Shown one piece after another: positions 36,256-46,982 of a stretch of DNA of 64,000 bases. Under the pieces are notes generated by a model. That model did no database searches. It was not told where the DNA came from and was given only the letters and a program-made list of their open reading frames with translations. The stretch covers positions 1,426,001-1,490,000 of the forward strand of contig JAIOJX010000004.1 of NCBI GenBank assembly GCA_022376925.1, written 5' to 3'. Numbering within the stretch: position 1 is the stretch's first letter; each line of letters opens with the position of its first letter. Source of the stretch: Tragulus kanchil (Eukaryota; Chordata; Mammalia; Artiodactyla; Tragulidae). Made by a program: the position numbers and the translations under genes.

Positions 36256-36517
36256 TTTTTTTTTTTTGGCCACTTCTATTGGTCTTTCATCTATTTATCT
36301 TTTGTTCTTTGGCCTGTGTGAGCCTTCCATCGCAGTGGCCTCTCTCACTGCAGAGCACTGGCTCTGGGCGCATGTGCTCTGGAGCTCCGGCTCAGTAGTG
36401 GGACACATCGGTCCAGCCACTCCGCGGCACGTGGGGTCGTCCCAGGCCAGAGATTGAACTGGTGCCCCTGGCACTGCAAGGCAGTGTCCTTACCCACTGG
36501 ACCACCAGGGAAGCCCC
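36256..36517 (-). mobile_element. CHR-like tRNA SINE, subfamily without C-rich tail block
   Basis: On the minus strand the body ends at the AGTGGCC equivalent and passes directly into the A tail, lacking the C-rich and (AAAT)n block. The flanks AGCTGACTTTTTT and AGATAACTTTTTT look like an imperfect TSD. Confidence 0.9.
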
Positions 36518-36624
36518 AGATAACTTTTTTAATAGTATGCTTTTCCTCTTAAAAATGTTTCTTTTTTAACAGAAGGACCAAATTAAATAATTCATATAAA
36601 ATGTTTTCATAATAAGAGCATCAG

Positions 36625-36815
36625 AGCTATGGTGCTCCAGAATCACAAGAGAGCATCATAAGTACCAGGAAAGCTTGGTTCAAAACCCAGATTGCTGGAC
36701 CCACCAGAGTTTCAGTACATCTGGGGTGAGGCCCCAAACCTGCAATTCTAACAAGTTTCTAGGCGACCAGACTGTAGCTGGTCCACATAATGGACCACGT
36801 TTTGAAGATCAGTTG
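36625..36815 (+). mobile_element. MER5-like hAT MITE
   Basis: CAGATTGCTGGACCCACCAG, TCTGGGGTGAGGCCCCAAAC and TAACAAGTTTCTAGGCGACC are characteristic internal blocks. Confidence 0.7.
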
Positions 36816-36929
36816 ATCTATAGCATTGTGAAAGATGTCCTAGCCCTCAAATCTTCACTGTAAATTACTCTTTGTTCCTAGGTTTAGAACTTCCTGCTTG
36901 GAAGTGGGGAGATTGTGACATTGACTGAC

Positions 36930-37140
36930 CTCCTATTATATGGCAAACAACATACTAAGGACAAGTTTAACACTGGTTTATTTCATCTTCCCAATTACCT
37001 TGTAATCTACTGCACGATACTCATTACAGCATGGTGTTCAGCATGGTAAGGAGACAAGATCCTACTTAAGATCAAGTAGTAGATCTGGGATTTTAAGCCT
37101 ACATATTCTGATTGCAAGAGCAATGCTTTACCCACTAAAT
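36930..37140 (-). mobile_element. MIR-like fragment
   Basis: CATCTTCCCAATTACC, AGATCAAGTAGTAGATCTGG and AATGCTTTACCCACTAAAT follow reversed MIR order, but divergence is high. Confidence 0.5.
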
Positions 37141-39322
37141 ACTAAATATGCTCATTTGAAATTGAATAAATTTCCTTTTAAGAGAAAAAGTGAAGTTTTA
37201 CTGTGTATCTAGAAACTTAGTATCAAAAATGTTGATGATGATAGTTTAATATGCTTGCAAAAATTTGCTGGCTATAGAAAATGCCAGGGAAAAAATTTAT
37301 ACAGATGGAAATTATGCTTAATGGAGTTTCCATGCAGTTTTAAAAGAACTCCTTTTGATTGTTTTTGAAGTCCTTATAGAGGAGTGTGGGAGGGTGAAGG
37401 TGGGGTTGGTACATAAGGGAAGTAGGCTAGGTATTTTTCAAATGCAAACATGTGGAGGAAATTTCTCATGGCAAGCTCTTAATAGACTTTTCCAGAGCAT
37501 CAAAGATCATACACTTTGAGAATGAGAAAAACTTCAAAGCCCAAAGAGGATCTGCCTGTATGGCCTATAATAGAGTTCAAAGCTGCAAGGAACACAAAGG
37601 ATATCAGGATCAAAGACACGGTGCTCTAAGGCCACGTCTGGATGTAAAGCCAAGCTGAAACTGATGTAACAAGATTCTCACTGCCGCACAGTACGTTAAC
37701 TACCAGGGTTTTCATTCTTCTAGGAAATAAAATGCTAGATGGCAGTTGCCAGTAAATTATACCTTAGAGGCAGTCTCACTTTAAGAAAATCTAGTCTTCA
37801 CAATTGGAACTGAGCAAACAGTTCCAGAGATTGATCTTTTTTTTCCCCATATATTATTTCTTCTCTGATTTGTTTTGCAAATATCTCTTTGCCCACACTT
37901 GCTTAGGGTATAGAAATACTCATCAGGTATAAAAAGGTCCTCATTTGGCATAAAACACATGGCACATTTTCAATATTTGGCTGATCATTTCCCTCCTTGA
38001 AATTATTCCTGTGGTTATGAGAAATGCAGCCCAGGGAAAAATATGAACCACATGGAGTCTCTCTAGTATGGTCAATCATTTACTAGAAAGATAAGGACTC
38101 AAGGAAAAGTGGAATTCCCCATCTTTTGATAACATCCTCCTCACTACTGGTTTGCTGCAGCTGGCCTCTGTCACTGGGTCCCAGTGCTAATAGATCCAGC
38201 TCTGCACACTGTGAGCTTTTTGCAAGAGCAATGCTTTACCCACTAAATACTAAATATGCTCATTTGAAATTGAATAAATTTCCTTTTAAGAGAAAAAGTG
38301 AAGTTTTACTGTGTATCTAGAAACTTAGTATCAAAAATGTTGATGATGATAGTTTAATATGCTTGCAAAAATTTGCTGGCTATAGAAAATGCCAGGGAAA
38401 AAATTTATACAGATGGAAATTATGCTTAATGGAGTTTCCATGCAGTTTTAAAAGAACTCCTTTTGATTGTTTTTGAAGTCCTTATAGAGGAGTGTGGGAG
38501 GGTGAAGGTGGGGGTTGGTACATAAGGGAAGTAGGCTAGGTATTTTTCAAATGCAAACATGTGGAGGAAATTTCTCATGGCAAGCTCTTAATAGACTTTT
38601 CCAGAGCATCAAAGATCATACACTTTGAGAATGAGAAAAACTTCAAAGCCCAAAGAGGATCTGCCTGTATGGCCTATAATAGAGTTCAAAGCTGCAAGGA
38701 ACACAAAGGATATCAGGATCAAAGACACGGTGCTCTAAGGCCACGTCTGGATGTAAAGCCAAGCTGAAACTGATGTAACAAGATTCTCACTGCCGCACAG
38801 TACGTTAACTACCAGGGTTTTCATTCTTCTAGGAAATAAAATGCTAGATGGCAGTTGCCAGTAAATTATACCTTAGAGGCAGTCTCACTTTAAGAAAATC
38901 TAGTCTTCAAAATTGGAACTGAGCAAACAGTTCCAGAGATTGATCTTTTTTTTCCCCATATATTATTTCTTCTCTGATTTGTTTTGCAAATATCTCTTTG
39001 CCCACACTTGCTTAGGGTATAGAAATACTCATCAGGTATAAAAAGGTCCTCATTTGGCATAAAACACATGGCACATTTTCAATATTTGGCTGATCATTTC
39101 CCTCCTTGAAATTATTCCTGTGGTTATGAGAAATGCAGCCCAGGGAAAAATATGAACCACATGGAGTCTCTCTAGTATGGTCAATCATTTACTAGAAAGA
39201 TAAGGACTCAAGGAAAAGTGGAATTCCCCATCTTTTGATAACATCCTCCTCACTACTGGTTTGCTGCAGCTGGCCTCTGTCACTGGGTCCCAGTGCTAAT
39301 AGATCCAGCTCTGCACACTGTG
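37113..39322 (+). repeat. Tandem 1.11-kb duplication 11
   Basis: Copy 37113-38213 recurs at 38221-39322 (offset 1108, then 1109 after a one-base G-run difference). Seven filler bases separate the copies. Confidence 0.95.
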
Positions 39323-39439
39323 CCATGGTTCTGGCTTGTTGTGTGGTAAGTGTCATGATTTCCTATCTCACCTCTGCTTCTGATAATATAAAAATCTTAT
39401 GGTCAGATGAAAGAAGAAATTCCTTAGTGTTACTGTCCT

Positions 39440-39675
39440 GCAGCAGTAGCCAAACAATGGCCAAAGGATCAAATTTATCCCATGCGGTCAGTTTTTGTAA
39501 ATAAAAGTTCACTGAAACGCAGGCACACCTAACCACTTATGTATTTTCTATGACTGCTTCCCACTATAAGACCAGGGTTGAGTAATCACAGAAACGACTG
39601 TATGACCTACAAAAGCCAAAACTATTTATTTTTTGACTCTTTATGAAACAAGTTTGATGACCCCTGTTCTTTTGA
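39440..39675 (+). mobile_element. hAT-type non-autonomous DNA element (MER20-like)
   Basis: GTCAGTTTTTGTAAATAAAA, TATTTTCTATGACTGCTTCC and ATGACCCCTGTTC match the order of a common mammalian hAT-Charlie MITE. Family name uncertain. Confidence 0.6.
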
Positions 39676-39856
39676 AATCAGAAATGTGTTAGGTCTAAAG
39701 AAGAATATGGCTTAGAGATACTAAGAATTTTTATTTAATTCATTCCCCTGGATTTTCTCACTAAGTGGAAAACAGTATCATTCCAGTTGACCAAAGCAGA
39801 AGCCAGGCATATTTATTCATTTCTTTATCTAAGTCATTATCTACTTTGAGTACCTC

Positions 39857-39942
39857 TTCTTTTTTTTACTTTTGGCTGTATGGCATGTGGGATCTTAGTG
39901 CCCCAAATAGGGATTGAACCCATTCTCCTTGCAGTGGGGTTG
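39857..39942 (-). mobile_element. CHR-type SINE fragment, abruptly cut at an inverted repeat
   Basis: The reverse of a CHR-type SINE (GGCATGTGGGATCTTAGTGC and GGGATTGAACCCATT) stops within the head at TGCAGTGG, where the inverted repeat at 39943 begins. Confidence 0.7.
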
Positions 39943-40005
39943 CAGAGTCAGAAAACATCTCTAAATTAGAGCTAACAGAATTTGTTAATCTCAGCTACCA
40001 GTCTA

Positions 40006-40210
40006 GTGTGTGTGTGTGTGTGTATGTTAGTTGCTCCATTATGTTTGATTCTTTATGACCCCATGGACTATAGCCTGCCAGCTCCCCTGTCCATGGAATT
40101 CTCCAGGTAAAAACACTGAAGTAGCTATTCCCTTCTCCAGGGGATCTTCCTAACCCAGAGATTGAACCCGGGACTCCAACACTGCAGATGGATTCTTTGC
40201 TGTCTAAGCC
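40006..40210 (-). mobile_element. Bov-tA SINE with TSD, next to a GT repeat
   Basis: It is a reverse-oriented copy. ACCAGTCTA at 39997-40005 and 40211-40219 is the TSD, and a (GT)n run forms its lower end. Confidence 0.9.
40007..40024 (+). repeat. (GT)n microsatellite
   Basis: This is a short GT run at the edge of the Bov-tA at 40006-40210. Confidence 0.9.
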
Positions 40211-40224
40211 ACCAGTCTATTACA

Positions 40225-41133
40225 CAGGTTCAAAACTGAACTCTTGATTTCCCTCACCTCAAAGCTGCTTCCCATCTCAATAAGCAGCAAGTATATTTTT
40301 GCTCAGGCCAAAAGCCCTGGAATAATTTCTAACAAGCCTCTCTCTCTCAGACCTCATATATGTTAACAAATTCTGTTAGCTCTAATTTAGAAATGTTTTC
40401 TGATTCTGGCTCTTTCCCAGGTGTTCCACCATTACATCCTAGTTTAAACTACATCACGCCTCACCCTTGTGATGGCAAAGGCTCCCAACTGGTGTTCCTG
40501 TGTCCACTGTTTTCTGTATATAATCCTCTCTTCACCCAGTCAACAGATTGAGCTTTGTAATATGTTTAGGGTGGAACATATCACTACCCCACTCACCACC
40601 CTTGACACACTTTGCCATCACACTCAAAGTAATAACCAGAGCCTTTACCATAGCCCAAATGACTCTATAAGGCTGGATCTTGGCAACTTCTATGATCTCA
40701 TTTTCCCAGACAGCTCCTGCCATGAAGTCTTCCTCATCATTCCCCAAAAGAGCCAACAAGGCTCCCTCTTTGAGGTTTCCATGTGATGCTGCCTCCATCT
40801 GGATCTCTTTATCCCAAAGGATCAGAACTGCTCACCTCTCACTTCATTCAGCTCCATGCTCAGATTCACCTCAAAAGAAAGAGCTTTTCTGACTTTTGTA
40901 TTTAAAACAAGACCTCTCGCTAGCTATTTCTGTGTCTTATAGTTTTGATTTTCACAGCTGTTACCTAATATGCCCTCCCACACACTAGAATGGTTTGACT
41001 GAAATCTGACTAAAAGCAAAGATTTAGTCTGTTATGTCTACAGATGTATTTTTAGCACATTAAACAGTGCCTGACGCATACAAGTAATCAAAAAGTACTT
41101 GTGGAATGAATGAATGAATGAATGAATGAATGG
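40225..41133 (+). mobile_element. L2 LINE 3' end with terminal (AATG)n
   Basis: Order: CCAACTGGTGTTCCTGTGTC, AACCAGAGCCTTTACCATAG, TCCTGCCATGAAGTCTTCCT, CAGTGCCTGACGCATA, then a (GAAT)n run at 41105-41132. This is the 3' half of an L2 element and its typical simple tail. Confidence 0.75.
41105..41132 (+). repeat. (AATG)n microsatellite at L2 end
   Basis: About seven GAAT units are seen in tandem at the end of an L2 element. Confidence 0.9.
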
Positions 41134-41361
41134 AGTCTCCCTTCATTGGTCATCTCTGCTTTGATGCTTCTTCTTTCCAACCATTGTCAGCACTGAAGTC
41201 AAAATGCTTTGTTTGGCTTTGTCTTCAAGAAGGTATTAGCCCATCACCCCTGGCCTGTCCAAAATTCTTACAGTGGTCACATTGTACGTTTAGTAAAATA
41301 ACATATTTGACCTAGTTTAACTCAATCAGTCCCTACTTAGTTCTCCAGCTTAATTTCTGAT

Positions 41362-41560
41362 GTGGATGAGTGTTCAGTTGTTTAGTCATGCCCAGCTCTT
41401 TGAAACCTTATGAATTATACCCTGCCAGGCCTCTGTCCGTGGGATTTTCCTGTTAAGAAGCCTGGAATGAGTTGCCACTACCTCCTCCAGGGGTCTTCCC
41501 ATGACCGGGATAAACCCCAAGTTTCCTGTGTCCCTTGCACTGAAGGATTGTTTCTGACAC
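41362..41560 (-). mobile_element. Bov-tA SINE, reverse orientation
   Basis: TTCAGTTGTTTAGTCATGCC, GACCGGGATAAACCCC and CCTTGCACTGAAGGATTG mark a diverged copy truncated at its 5' (right) end. Confidence 0.83.
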
Positions 41561-42009
41561 TGCTCCATAACTTTATCAGAGGAAAGTACTCAAATGCCCA
41601 CTCAGGGAGTTGGGGTACACTTGTTAAGCCCCACCTTTTCTTCCTCTACTTTACCTAACAGGGTCTTGCATGTCTACTGATGCTCAATTAAACTTTTTCT
41701 CTGAGAAGACATCTCACCCTTGACTCCAAGAACTTCTTTCTATATGCTTTATATCACTTTATAATTATTCATCATACTTTTATCACACTACATTTTAATT
41801 ATTCATTTCAATACATGTTACCCCAACCATACTATCTTTTTCATTTTAGTATCCAACAACAACAAATTCAATATCCGACAACAAATATTTACCATACAAG
41901 TTAAAAAGATACATAAGTTATCCCTTACTTGAAAGAAATTTAAGCTCTAGCAATCAACACAAAAGTGCCTTTTCCCTTTCTTAAACTTAAGAGTTCTATT
42001 TAATTCTAC
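41561..42009. other. Sequence without recognised features
   Basis: AT-rich sequence with no exon or repeat recognised. Confidence 0.5.
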
Positions 42010-42621
42010 GTCCAAACAACTCCCTGAGTCAGGAATACTAGGGTCATCAATCATCTCTTCGAATTAGACCTTATAATTATTAACATTACAGATTACCAAA
42101 TAATTTCTCCAGTGAATATTAGAAGTCTTTCCCACATTTTACTCTGAAGACTAGTAATAATTCCAAACCTATTTCCTGGAACAATACTTCTAAATCTATT
42201 TCCTAGTCATCTCCAGGGTACTGAACTTGTTGTAAGCAGTAATTAAGAAAATACATGCAAAACACTTGAGATATTGCTTGGCATATACTACATGCTCAAT
42301 ACGCACTATTAGTATTCCTCTTCTCTTTTCATTTCATTTTAAAAACGCACAAATGGAACCTACATTTTTCTTGCTCCTTTGCTCATAGAACAGCAAGAAA
42401 GTCTGGTGGATGACTGATCACTATGACAGTATGTTGTAATTTGTCTGGAGCTATTGAAATAAAAAGTAAAAATAGAGTCCAAAGATGAGAAATAGTGAGT
42501 AAGAACATACTGGAGTTTTTTCCAGACATAACTAGTAGAAAGCAAATGTGATAGAGCAGAGAAGGAAAAAATGTTTCCTGAACATTTACAGGTGTGGAGA
42601 TAGAGTTGGGAAGGTGATCTG

Positions 42622-42829
42622 TTTCCCTGGTGGCTCTGTGGTAAAGAATCCTCCTGCCAATGCAGGAGACATGGGTTCAGTCCATGGGCTGGGAAAATCT
42701 CCTGGAGAACTAAATGGTAATCCATCCCAGCATTCTTGCCTGGGAAATTCCACGGACAGAGGAGCCTGGTGGGCTACTCTCCATGGAGTTTCAGAAGAGT
42801 CGGACGTGACTTAGCAACTAAAGAACAAT
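42622..42829 (+). mobile_element. Bov-tA SINE, first copy of duplication 12
   Basis: It reads TTTCCCTGGTGGCTCTGTGG at the head and GAGTCGGACGTGACTTAGCA at the tail. Confidence 0.92.
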
Positions 42830-43727
42830 GAAATGCAAATGTAAGGACAAAGAATCTCGGAGCATACTGAGTTGGCACAATCATAAAACAAGTGGGGAAT
42901 ATCTAACATCTAGATAGAGCATGAGGGTTTTGAAGAGAAAGGCTCTGCATTCAAGTTCACCTTCACATGAGTGCAGTTGCTCACACCTCCGTACACACAA
43001 TCCACATGAGCCGGCTGGAAGTGATGGGGAAGGAGGAAGGCAGGTGAGAAATTACTGTGCTGTCAATCGAATATGCTTTAGGACACTAGATAGGCAGTGG
43101 AATCCCTAAAGTTCAGGAATAACAAAAGTCCAAACAACTCCTGAGTCAGGAATCAATCATCTCTTCGAATTAGACCTTATAATTATTAACATTACAGATT
43201 ACCAAATAATTTCTCCAGTGAATATTAGAAGTCTTTCCCACATTTTACTCTGAAGACTAGTAATAATTCCAAACCTATTTCCTGGAACAATACTTCTAAA
43301 TCTATTTCCTAGTCATCTCCAGGGTACTGAACTTGTTGTAAGCAGTAATTAAGAAAATACATGCAAAACACTTGAGATATTGCTTGGCATATACTACATG
43401 CTCAATACGCACTATTAGTATTCCTCTTCTCTTTTCATTTCATTTTAAAAACGCACAAATGGAACCTACATTTTTCTTGCTCCTTTGCTCATAGAACAGC
43501 AAGAAAGTCTGGTGGATGACTGATCACTATGACAGTATGTTGTAATTTGTCTGGAGCTATTGAAATAAAAAGTAAAAATAGAGTCCAAAGATGAGAAATA
43601 GTGAGTAAGAACATACTGGAGTTTTTTCCAGACATAACTAGTAGAAAGCAAATGTGATAGAGCAGAGAAGGAAAAAATGTTTCCTGAACATTTACAGGTG
43701 TGGAGATAGAGTTGGGAAGGTGATCTG

Positions 43728-43935
43728 TTTCCCTGGTGGCTCTGTGGTAAAGAATCCTCCTGCCAATGCAGGAGACATGGGTTCAGTCCATGGGCTGGGA
43801 AAATCTCCTGGAGAACTAAATGGTAATCCATCCCAGCATTCTTGCCTGGGAAATTCCACGGACAGAGGAGCCTGGTGGGCTACTCTCCATGGAGTTTCAG
43901 AAGAGTCGGACGTGACTTAGCAACTAAAGAACAAT
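43728..43935 (+). mobile_element. Bov-tA SINE, second copy of duplication 12
   Basis: It is identical to 42622-42829 at offset 1106. Confidence 0.92.
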
Positions 43936-44339
43936 GAAATGCAAATGTAAGGACAAAGAATCTCGGAGCATACTGAGTTGGCACAATCATAAAACAAGTG
44001 GGGAATATCTAACATCTAGATAGAGCATGAGGGTTTTGAAGAGAAAGGCTCTGCATTCAAGTTCACCTTCACATGAGTGCAGTTGCTCACACCTCCGTAC
44101 ACACAATCCACATGAGCCGGCTGGAAGTGATGGGGAAGGAGGAAGGCAGGTGAGAAATTACTGTGGTGTCAATCGAGGATAGACAGATCAGCGTTTAGAT
44201 TCCCCACCTGGACACTACTAGACGTCCCTAGAGCTTATAAAGTACAATCATTTAAAAATAACTGCTGAGGCCTCAAACCTAAGAACTGTACTGTATTACA
44301 ATTCCTAAATGTACCTCTAGATTATTATTGTGACAAAAG

Positions 44340-44720
44340 TGAAAAGAACCTTGAAAACACCATGTGCCAATGATTCCACTTTTAAGAATTTAATCTTAAG
44401 AAATAAATTATTAGAGCTGTCCTTAAAGATGTATGTATATTATGAGTCACAACCATATTGCTTATAATTAGGAAAATTGGAGACAACCTAAATGATAAAT
44501 TTGGGTATAAATTATATCAATATTTCATATTTATTTAATGTTTACAAAGCCAGTAAAATTCAAGTTTGAAAATAATATTTAACAACAAGGGAAAGTTGTC
44601 ATAAATATTGTTCACTGCTAAAAGCCGGTATTAAGCAGTAAAGCACAAGTTCAATTTTCTATAAAAATGTATATTCATATAAAAGTTCAGAAAAATAACA
44701 TTGAGAAATTAATTTGTGAC
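44340..44720 (+). mobile_element. Old L1M-type 3' region, first copy of duplication 13
   Basis: The text ATTGCTTATAATTAGGAAAA, then TTGGAGACAACCTAAATG and a decayed continuation is the usual L1M ORF2 end. The duplicate lies at 45423-45803. Confidence 0.65.
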
Positions 44721-45422
44721 TTTTTTCTTAAAACAAACAAAAAAAATACTAGAAGAAATGAGTGGTTATTCTTCTCCTCTCTCTCAAAAAGAAAACTGAA
44801 ATTTGTGTTTTGAGATATCAGCAATGTTGGTTATGGGCTTTTTAAGCTGCAGAGCTGAAGGCAGCAGTTTCTGATACAAGAGAATAGTTACCTGACCTAA
44901 AGGCAGAATTAGCCAACTGCGGAGTGAGGAAGGTTTGAAAGCTAAAGTAAAGAGAAAGCAGGGGGTTGCAGATTCAAAGAAAGCAAAAATACATACTCCC
45001 CCTTAGCACCCATTGAGCCCAACCATTGTGATCAATTAGTGTCAAGCTGGATAGGGAAACACCTAAACCACCTTCCTTCCAGGGACCAGGTAAAAGTGGG
45101 CAATTAGTCTGGTGTGGTAATCAAGAGTGGACTAAAATGCAAACGGTCCAGCTTATCCCATCAAGTGAAAGAAGTTCACATGAGTCAGCCCCGTTTGAGC
45201 CGGCTGGAAGTGATGGGGAAGGAGGAAGGCAGGTGAGAAATTACTGTGGTGTCAATCGAGGATAGACAGATCAGCGTTTAGATTCCCCACCTGGACACTA
45301 CTAGACGTCCCTAGAGCTTATAAAGTACAATCATTTAAAAATAACTGCTGAGGCCTCAAACCTAAGAACTGTACTGTATTACAATTCCTAAATGTACCTC
45401 TAGATTATTATTGTGACAAAAG

Positions 45423-45803
45423 TGAAAAGAACCTTGAAAACACCATGTGCCAATGATTCCACTTTTAAGAATTTAATCTTAAGAAATAAATTATTAGAGC
45501 TGTCCTTAAAGATGTATGTATATTATGAGTCACAACCATATTGCTTATAATTAGGAAAATTGGAGACAACCTAAATGATAAATTTGGGTATAAATTATAT
45601 CAATATTTCATATTTATTTAATGTTTACAAAGCCAGTAAAATTCAAGTTTGAAAATAATATTTAACAACAAGGGAAAGTTGTCATAAATATTGTTCACTG
45701 CTAAAAGCCGGTATTAAGCAGTAAAGCACAAGTTCAATTTTCTATAAAAATGTATATTCATATAAAAGTTCAGAAAAATAACATTGAGAAATTAATTTGT
45801 GAC
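45423..45803 (+). mobile_element. Old L1M-type 3' region, second copy of duplication 13
   Basis: It is identical to 44340-44720. Confidence 0.65.
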
Positions 45804-46309
45804 TTTTTTCTTAAAACAAACAAAAAAAATACTAGAAGAAATGAGTGGTTATTCTTCTCCTCTCTCTCAAAAAGAAAACTGAAATTTGTGTTTTGAGATA
45901 TCAGCAATGTTGGTTATGGGCTTTTTAAGCTGCAGAGCTGAAGGCAGCAGTTTCTGATACAAGAGAATAGTTACCTGACCTAAAGGCAGAATTAGCCAAC
46001 TGCGGAGTGAGGAAGGTTTGAAAGCTAAAGTAAAGAGAAAGCAGGGGGTTGCAGATTCAAAGAAAGCAAAAATACATACTCCCCCTTAGCACCCATTGAG
46101 CCCAACCATTGTGATCAATTAGTGTCAAGCTGGATAGGGAAACACCTAAACCACCTTCCTTCCAGGGACCAGGTAAAAGTGGGCAATTAGTCTGGTGTGG
46201 TAATCAAGAGTGGACTAAAATGCAAACGGTCCAGCTTATCCCATCAAGTGAAAGAAGTTCACCAAATGTCCGAGATTAAATTTCCCCTTGAAACCTATTT
46301 GACGGTTTC

Positions 46310-46575
46310 ATTTAAAATTACCTTATTTAGAGGTTAAAGGAAACATAACATTTCTTACATTTGAATTTTGTACAATTCCTTCCACCTCTTTATTTTTCTT
46401 CATGGTATTTATCTAACATATTGCATGTTTCTTTGCTTTGTCACATCTGTTGACTGCACATCCCTACTCGACCCCCATCCTCCAGTAGAAGCCAAGTATC
46501 ATGAAAGCAGAGCCTTTGTTCTCCTGGTACATAGTAGGTACTCAACAAATATTTAAGTTAAGAAATAAATGATGC
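46310..46575 (+). mobile_element. L2 LINE 3'-end fragment
   Basis: CATGAAAGCAGAGCCTTTGT, TGGTACATAGTAGGTACTCA and AATATTTAAGTTAAG-AAATAAATG follow the L2 terminus. Confidence 0.65.
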
Positions 46576-46621
46576 CATTAGATTATCTTGGAAATCATGG
46601 TTATATCATTTGCTACAACAA

Positions 46622-46982
46622 AGCCTTAGTCCACTCAGACTTCCACAACAGAATGCCACGGGCTGGGGGGTTTAAACAACAAAAATTTATTCTATCATAG
46701 TTCTGGAGGTTAGAAAGTTCCAGATACAAATGCTGGCAGAGCAGTTCCTCGTGAAAGCTCTCTTATTAACTTGCAAAAGGCTGCCTTCTCTCTGTGTCTC
46801 TACACAACGGAGAGAGAGCAAGCTACCTGGTTTCTCTTCTATAAGGACACTAACCTCACCATGAGTGCCTCTTCTAAATCTAACTATCATTACTTCCCTA
46901 AGGTTTCATCTCCAAATACCACCACACTGCGGGGTTAGGGCATCAACATAGGAGTGGGAGGAGACACAATTCAATCTGTAAC
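46622..46982 (+). mobile_element. Ancient interspersed repeat, family not assigned
   Basis: The order CACTCAGACTTCCACAACAG, AACAAAAATTTATTCTATCA, AGTTCTGGAGG, then TATAAGGACACTAACC and CATCTCCAAATACCACCAC belongs to a widespread old mammalian repeat. Part recurs at 47745-48051 through duplication 14. Confidence 0.6.

Larger units (their letters stand above)
39943..40408. repeat. 46-bp inverted repeat around a 374-bp loop
   Basis: The arm at 39943-39988 is the reverse complement of 40363-40408 with 44 of 46 positions matching. The loop holds a Bov-tA SINE (40006-40210). The left arm begins exactly where a CHR-type SINE fragment stops. Confidence 0.9.
42010..44176 (+). repeat. Tandem 1.11-kb duplication 12
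   Basis: Copy 42010-43070 recurs at 43128-44176. The start of the second copy lacks about 12 bases, changing the offset from 1118 to 1106. A 57-base unmatched stretch (43071-43127) separates the copies. Confidence 0.94.
44113..46262 (+). repeat. Tandem 1.08-kb duplication 13, overlapping duplication 12
   Basis: Copy 44113-45179 recurs at 45196-46262 with offset 1083 and 16 filler bases. About 60 bases at 44113-44176 also belong to duplication 12 and are therefore triplicated. Confidence 0.95.
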
